Of a DNA stretch of 60,307 nucleotides, positions 54,909 through 60,307 are shown piece after piece. Under the pieces are notes generated by a model, which was not told the origin of the DNA, did not search any database, and saw only the letters and a program-made list of their open reading frames with translations. The stretch spans positions 1-60,307 of the forward strand of contig UQPP01000009.1 of the NCBI GenBank assembly GCA_900543025.1. The letters are read 5' to 3'. Numbering within the stretch: position 1 is the stretch's first letter; every line of letters begins with the position of its first letter. The translations under genes and the position numbers were made by a program. The stretch is from an uncultured Collinsella sp. (lineage in GTDB: Bacteria; Actinomycetota; Coriobacteriia; Coriobacteriales; Coriobacteriaceae).

Positions 54909-54988
54909 TGAACTCAATCCAAACGTGTACGTCAGCCTTCAAAGATGTCGAAAAATGTCGGTTTTGGAGGGTGACGTACATGTTTGGG
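54909..54988. repeat. Palindromic terminal repeat, right copy
   Basis: Inverted partner of 53717-53797 (CAATCCAAACGTGTACGT... to ...GACGTACATGTTTGG), starting 12 bases after the nuclease-like stop codon. It could also serve as a transcription terminator. Confidence 0.88.
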
Positions 54989-55017
54989 GAAGCGTGGGAT
55001 CGAGACGTATTTCGATA

Positions 55018-55046
55018 ACAAAAAAGCTCCCATTCTCGGGAGCTTT
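55018..55046 (-). terminator. Terminator of tRNA-Ser(CGA)
   Basis: AAAGCTCCCG pairs with the complement of AAAGCTCCCA on the minus strand around a short loop, followed by TTTTTT. Confidence 0.88.
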
Positions 55047-55057
55047 CTCAACCAAAA

Positions 55058-55148
55058 TGGCGGAGGAGGAGGGATTCGAACCCTCGTGACCTTATACAGG
55101 CCAAACGGTTTTCGAGACCGCCGCATTCAACCACTCTGCCACCCCTCC
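55058..55148 (-). tRNA. tRNA-Ser (anticodon CGA)
   Basis: A 91-nt class II tRNA with a long variable arm, anticodon loop CTCGAAA (CGA), T-arm GAGGGTTCGAATCCCTC and encoded CCA. Acceptor GGAGGGG/CTCCTCC has one G-T pair. Confidence 0.95.
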
Positions 55149-55157
55149 GCGTGGGGT

Positions 55158-55185
55158 AAAAACAAAGCAGGCTCAAAGGCCTGCT
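55158..55185 (-). terminator. Terminator of tRNA-Ser(GGA)
   Basis: AAAGCAGGC pairs with GCCTGCTTT and is followed by GTTTTTA on the minus strand, between the two tRNA-Ser genes. Confidence 0.85.
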
Positions 55186-55196
55186 TTGGAATTAAC

Positions 55197-55287
55197 TGGC
55201 GGAGAGTCAGGGATTTGAACCCTGGAGACGCTTTTGACGCCTACACGATTTCCAATCGTGCTCCTTCGGCCACTCGGACAACTCTCC
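55197..55287 (-). tRNA. tRNA-Ser (anticodon GGA)
   Basis: A 91-nt class II tRNA: acceptor GGAGAGT/ACTCTCC, anticodon loop TTGGAAA (GGA), long variable arm, T-arm CAGGGTTCAAATCCCTG and encoded CCA. Confidence 0.95.
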
Positions 55288-55791
55288 GTTAAATGCGAAA
55301 GTCAGTATACACGAGGAATCGCAAAGTGCAAACAGAAAAGTTGGCATTTTTTAAAACGCTTGGCTGCGCTTGTCGTTGCAGTGGGGTTTGAGGTGCCAAA
55401 AAACGGCTTCCGACCAGCGTGGTTGATTAACTCAATTGTTCAAAAGGGGTATTCATAAGCGACTTGGCAATGAATCTAAAAATCTTTGGGTGGTGCTGTG
55501 GGCCACTGGTATGCATTTTGCGACCACAGCCTTGTGCCCGTTGACCTGCGGCTTGGCTCAGCTTGTCCCCGCGGCACCGTATCTTGTCCACAAATCCGTC
55601 AAGCTCTTGGTCGGCATTTGGTTGGAATGCGCATGAAACGTGGTGCGAGCATGGGTATATGTGGAGGTCATGAGGTTGTAGCTGCATATTCTTGCGGCCT
55701 GGGAGGTTGAAAGATATTATTACCAAGTCTTTTCCTGCTTCAGGCGCACCTTCACGACCTGAAGCCACATTTGCCCAGAGGAGGTGACAAT
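55288..55791. other. Long gap between tRNA-Ser and rpsF, no gene supported
   Basis: About 500 bp with only short, unconvincing frames on both strands. It should contain divergent promoters for tRNA-Ser and the rpsF operon. The last bases carry the strong GGAGGTGA site of rpsF. I see no clear hairpin or repeat. Confidence 0.5.
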
Positions 55792-56085
55792 ATGAAGGCT
55801 TATGAACTGCTGTTCTTTGTTGACCCGTCGCTCGACCCCGAGACTCGTCTCGCTGTTATGAAGCGTATCGATACCACGATCGCTGAGGGCGCTGGCAAGG
55901 TCGACTCCGTTGACGAGTGGGGCAAGCGCAAGCTCGCCTACGAGATCAACGACCTCACCGATGGTGACTACACCCTCATCAACTTCCACGCAGATCCTAC
56001 CCAGATCGCCGAGCTTGATCGCGTCCTGCGCATCACCGACGCTGTGGTCCGCCACATGATCGTCCGTCGCGACGACCAGGAGTAA
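55792..56085 (+). CDS. rpsF: Ribosomal protein bS6
   Basis: The 97-residue protein has the S6 pattern MKAYELLFFVDPSLDPE, DEWGKRKLAYEINDLTDGDYTLINF and LRITDAVVRHMIVRRD. The ATG at 55792 follows GGAGGTGA; an in-frame extension is unnecessary. It is first of the rpsF-ssb-rpsR-rplI operon. Confidence 0.97.
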   Translation: MKAYELLFFVDPSLDPETRLAVMKRIDTTIAEGAGKVDSVDEWGKRKLAYEINDLTDGDYTLINFHADPTQIAELDRVLRITDAVVRHMIVRRDDQE

Positions 56086-56133
56086 GACTGTCGTTTTGGA
56101 CTGGGCTTGTGCCCCAAGAGGAAGTAGTGAGTT

Positions 56134-56586
56134 ATGAGCATCAATCGAGTGAACATCACCGGTAACCTCACCCGCGATCCCGAGCTGCGCGCCACCGCCG
56201 GCGGAACCCAGGTTCTGTCCTTTGGCGTCGCCGTGAACGATCGTCGCCGCAACGCGCAGACTGGCGAGTGGGAGGACTATCCCAACTTTGTCGACTGCAC
56301 CATGTTCGGCACCCGCGCCGAGGCCGTGAGCCGTTTCCTGGCAAAGGGAAACAAGGTCGCGATCGAGGGCAAGCTGCGCTACAGCTCTTGGGAGCGCGAC
56401 GGCCAGCGCCGGAGCAAGCTTGAGGTCATCGTCGATGAGATCGAGTTTATGAGCTCCCGTGGTGGCCAGGGTGGCTACGATCAGGGCGGTTACGCCCCCG
56501 CAGCTCCCGCGCCCGCAGCACGTCCTGCCGCACCGGTGGCCACGCCGCCCGCGGTCGACGTCTACGATGAGGACATCCCGTTCTAA
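56134..56586 (+). CDS. ssb: Single-stranded DNA-binding protein
   Basis: The 150-residue protein has an OB fold (SINRVNITGNLTRDPELRAT, FGVAVNDRRRN, FVDCTMFGTRAEAVSRFLAKGNKVAIEGKL). A Gly/Pro/Ala-rich linker follows, then the partner-binding tip DEDIPF. It protects single-stranded DNA at forks. Located between rpsF and rpsR as in many bacteria. Confidence 0.97.
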   Translation: MSINRVNITGNLTRDPELRATAGGTQVLSFGVAVNDRRRNAQTGEWEDYPNFVDCTMFGTRAEAVSRFLAKGNKVAIEGKLRYSSWERDGQRRSKLEVIVDEIEFMSSRGGQGGYDQGGYAPAAPAPAARPAAPVATPPAVDVYDEDIPF

Positions 56587-56658
56587 GGGTTGTTCACCTA
56601 TTTTTGAGTGAGAGGCGGCTTCGGTTCGCCGAAGTTGCCAAACGAAAGGTATTTTGAC

Positions 56659-56925
56659 ATGGCTAATGATTTTTCTGCACGTCAGCCGCGTCGTAAGTAC
56701 TGCCAGTTCTGCAAGGAGAACACTGAGTTCATCGACTATAAGGACACTCAGCTTCTCCGTAAGTACATGACCGACCGTGGCAAGATCAAGCCCCGTCGCG
56801 TCACTGGCGCTTGCACGCAGCATCAGCATGACATCGCCAACGCCATCAAGCGCGCCCGCGAGATGGCTCTCCTGCCGTACACCGTCCCCGTGGTTTCCTC
56901 TCGTGGCAACCGCGACCGCGGCTAA
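56659..56925 (+). CDS. rpsR: Ribosomal protein bS18
   Basis: The 88-residue protein shows RRKYCQFCKENTEFIDYKD, LLRKYMTDRGKIKPRRVTGAC and AIKRAREMALLPYT. Cys-x-x-Cys and a later Cys make it a zinc-binding-type (C+) S18. The ATG at 56659 follows GAAAGG. Confidence 0.97.
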   Translation: MANDFSARQPRRKYCQFCKENTEFIDYKDTQLLRKYMTDRGKIKPRRVTGACTQHQHDIANAIKRAREMALLPYTVPVVSSRGNRDRG

Positions 56926-56940
56926 GAAGGGAGACGCATC

Positions 56941-57480
56941 ATGAAGGTTATTCTTCTCGATGAGATCAAGGGCAAGGGCGGCGAGGGTGACGTCGTAGAG
57001 GTCGCTCAGGGTTACGCTGAGAACTTCCTGTTCCCCAAGAAGCTCGCTGTTGCCGCCACCAAGGGCAACCTCAAGCAGCTTGACGAGCGTCGCAACAACA
57101 TCGCCAAGCGCGAGGCCGTCCGTCTGGCTACCGCCAACGAGACCAAGGCTGCCTTCGAGGGCAAGACGGTCACCGTTGACGTCAAGGTCGGCGACGAGGG
57201 CATCCTCTTTGGCTCCGTTACCGCCGCTATGATCGCTGACGCCATCAAGGCTCAGCTCGGTATGGACATCGACCGCAAGCGCGTCGAGCTCGGTAAGCCC
57301 ATCAAGGTTGCCGGTGCCCACACCGTTGCCATCTCGCTGTACCGCGAGATCAAGGCCGAGGTTGTCGTTCTCGTCGGCGTTACCGCCGAGGAGCTCGCTG
57401 CCGAGGCTGAGGTCGAGGAGGCCGCTGAGGTCGCCGAGGCCGAGACCGCCGAGGTCGAGACTGAGGCTGCTGCCGAGTAG
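56941..57480 (+). CDS. rplI: Ribosomal protein bL9 with acidic tail
   Basis: The 179-residue protein has the L9 N-terminal domain (MKVILLDEIKGKGGEGDVVEVAQGYAENFLFPKKLA), a connecting helix and the C-terminal domain (GSVTAAMIADAI, HTVAISLYREIKAEV). It ends with about 25 extra residues that are almost all Glu, Ala and Val. Typical L9 is about 148 residues, so the acidic tail is an extension. Confidence 0.96.
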   Translation: MKVILLDEIKGKGGEGDVVEVAQGYAENFLFPKKLAVAATKGNLKQLDERRNNIAKREAVRLATANETKAAFEGKTVTVDVKVGDEGILFGSVTAAMIADAIKAQLGMDIDRKRVELGKPIKVAGAHTVAISLYREIKAEVVVLVGVTAEELAAEAEVEEAAEVAEAETAEVETEAAAE

Positions 57481-57512
57481 CATTTGCTGCAACGCAACAA
57501 TCTTGTTCTAAG

Positions 57513-57552
57513 AAGGGCGCTCTGGGAAACCAGGGCGCTCTTTTGTTTTTTG
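57513..57552 (+). terminator. Terminator of the rpsF-rplI operon
   Basis: GGGCGCTCTGG pairs (with G-T pairs) with CCAGGGCGCTC and is followed by TTTTGTTTTTT. Confidence 0.85.
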
Positions 57553-57704
57553 CGCTGAGCGAGTGTCATGGTGAACGTTGCGTCGAAGTCCTATATGCAG
57601 GACCGTTCATCCGTTTGGTTCGGTGATGATTGGCGGCGCGCGGCGCGTTTTGGGACCGTGGCTGATACTATGGATGCTCGCAAGCGATATGAATGAGGAT
57701 GCTC

Positions 57705-59096
57705 ATGGCATATGACGATAGGGAGACCGGGCTGACGGTTGAGGACCGCGGCTCAAAGTTGGGTCTTCCCCAAAACCAAGATGCAGAGGCCAATGTACTG
57801 GCCGCTATGCTGCTATCGCCCGAGGTGGTCGAAGAGGCCCAGGTCGAGCTGCAGCCCGATGACTTCTACCGGCCCATTCATAAGACCATCTATACTGCGA
57901 TGGTCGATATGTACAACAGCCGCATTCCCATCGACTCCATCTCGCTGATCGATTACCTGCGAAGCATCAACAAGCTCGATGCCGTGGGCGGCGAAGCGTA
58001 CATTTTGGAGTTGATGGGTCAGACCCTGTCGCTCGTCAACTGGCAGCACCATGCCGCCATCGTTCGCCGCGACTCGATGCTGCGCGAGCTGATCGGCGCC
58101 ACTAACGAGATCAACGCGCTGGCATATAACGCCCCCACCGACACCAAAGAGGTTGTCGAGCTGGCCGAGAGCAAGCTGCTCAAGGTTACGGCACGCGAGG
58201 TCAAGTCGAGCTACAAGACGTTGACCGAGTTTATGGTCGAGGCCTATAACGAGGCCGAGGAAGTGTGCCAGGCCGGTGGCCAGGCTGCGGGCGTGCCCAC
58301 GGGCTTTCCGTCACTCGACCGCATGCTCATGGGTTTTCGCGAGGGCCAGCTCATCATCATCGGCGCCCGTCCTGCTGTAGGTAAGACGTCGTTCGCACTG
58401 AATCTGGCACTCAACGCTGCCGCTGCCGGTTATACTGTCGGCTTCTTCTCTCTGGAGATGTCGGGCAAGGAAATTGCCCAGCGTCTGATTTGCGCCTACG
58501 CCATGATCTCGATCAGTGACTTCCGCATGGGCCGCATTAGCCCCGAGCAGTGGGCCAATATCAACGAGGCCACGCAGACCTTGTCCAAGCTCGATATTCT
58601 GATTGACGATACGCCCGGCACCACAGTGACCGAGATTCGCGCCAAGAGCCGCCGTATGCTCCATAACAAGGAGAAGGCAATCATCATCCTGGACTACCTG
58701 CAGCTGGTGAGTCCTCCGCCGGGACGCCGCTCCGAGAGCCGTACCGTCGAGGTCTCGGAGATGTCGCGTGGTTTGAAGATCATGGCCAAGGAGCTCAAGA
58801 TCCCGCTCATCGCGCTGTCGCAGCTCTCACGTCAGGTCGAATCCCGTACCGGCAAGCGCCCGCAGCTTTCCGACCTTCGTGAATCGGGCTCCATCGAGCA
58901 GGACGCCGATATCGTTATGTTCTTGGACCGTTCCGCCGACGAGGCCGAGGCCTCGCGCGACGATCGACCCGACGAGGGCGTTACGCGTATCGTCGTGGCC
59001 AAGAACCGTTCGGGCCCGATCGGCGACGTCGACCTGATGTTCCTGCCGGCATCCACCAAGTTCTATGAGCTTGATGGGGCGCATGCCGAGGAGTAG
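57705..59096 (+). CDS. dnaB: Replicative DNA helicase
   Basis: The 463-residue hexameric helicase has the N-terminal domain (LPQNQDAEANVLAAMLLSPE, DFYRPIHKTIYTAM) and a RecA-like motor. Walker A is GARPAVGKTSFALNLAL; Walker B is IIILDYLQL; LSQLSRQVESR and DLRESGSIEQDADIVMFLDR follow. I prefer ATG 57705 (MAYDD), which follows GAGGA, over ATG 57693. No intein is present. DciA (36070-36633) is its likely loader. Confidence 0.96.
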   Translation: MAYDDRETGLTVEDRGSKLGLPQNQDAEANVLAAMLLSPEVVEEAQVELQPDDFYRPIHKTIYTAMVDMYNSRIPIDSISLIDYLRSINKLDAVGGEAYILELMGQTLSLVNWQHHAAIVRRDSMLRELIGATNEINALAYNAPTDTKEVVELAESKLLKVTAREVKSSYKTLTEFMVEAYNEAEEVCQAGGQAAGVPTGFPSLDRMLMGFREGQLIIIGARPAVGKTSFALNLALNAAAAGYTVGFFSLEMSGKEIAQRLICAYAMISISDFRMGRISPEQWANINEATQTLSKLDILIDDTPGTTVTEIRAKSRRMLHNKEKAIIILDYLQLVSPPPGRRSESRTVEVSEMSRGLKIMAKELKIPLIALSQLSRQVESRTGKRPQLSDLRESGSIEQDADIVMFLDRSADEAEASRDDRPDEGVTRIVVAKNRSGPIGDVDLMFLPASTKFYELDGAHAEE

Positions 59097-59189
59097 GACA
59101 GGCGCCCGTTGCACGGGTATACTGGGAATGTTTTGTGCTTCTGCGTGCCGGCGTGGTGCGTAGACAGTCCATGAATGTAAGGAGTAAAC

Positions 59190-60307
<1,118 letters not shown>

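Noticed and set aside
55427..55768. A 113-codon minus-strand frame in the gap before rpsF
   Set aside because: No ribosome binding site, no domain, and its start lies within the rpsF leader.

Overview
The window is a chromosomal segment of a high-GC, Gram-positive-type actinobacterium, most probably of the class Coriobacteriia (Collinsella-like). This placement is inferred from the dnaA-gyrA gene order, a YidC without a lipoprotein cysteine, LPxTG-type surface proteins, paired WYL regulators, a TSCPD protein and the base composition. No rRNA gene is present to confirm it.

The centre is the replication origin neighbourhood. Running left on the minus strand are rpmH, rnpA, yidD, yidC, jag/khpB, rsmG, three perfect parS sites, parA, parB and a small membrane protein. 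Running right on the plus strand are an unusual GHKL-ATPase/winged-helix protein, dnaA, dnaN, recF, dciA, gyrB and gyrA. Genes on both arms mostly point away from the origin. Candidate initiator boxes lie in the rpmH-ATPase gap (30188-30532) and the dnaA-dnaN gap (33626-33863). They have an atypical sequence, and the DnaA recognition helix is atypical too.

Left arm (1-25 kb): a low-GC island edge with a TraX-like membrane protein beside tRNA-Lys; an M29 aminopeptidase; purC with a small membrane protein; a two-component system; a Tat lipoprotein with a TSCPD protein; purB; a tRNA-Gly flanked by tRNA-derived repeats; a large thioester/SpaA-type surface adhesin; an M28-like membrane protein with a huge acidic insert; two WYL regulators; a DinG-type exonuclease-helicase; ddl; and rlmN.

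Right arm (41-60 kb): a large inverted repeat after gyrA; tRNA-Ile, tRNA-Ala and tRNA-Ile; a bifunctional-nuclease-family gene; two small unknowns; typA. Then comes a pilus/adhesin pair in which both genes are frameshifted, each exactly at a homopolymer (A7 and G6). It is followed by a bactofilin-like membrane protein, a TRIC-type channel, a nuclease-like gene bounded by 80-bp palindromic inverted repeats, two tRNA-Ser genes, the rpsF-ssb-rpsR-rplI operon, dnaB and the start of purA.

The most interesting points are the divergent DnaA/origin-box pair with its neighbouring ATPase, the two homopolymer frameshifts in adjacent pilus genes, the palindrome-bounded nuclease unit, and the tRNA 3'-end duplications with hairpin spacers. 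All assignments come from reading the sequence; no database search was run.
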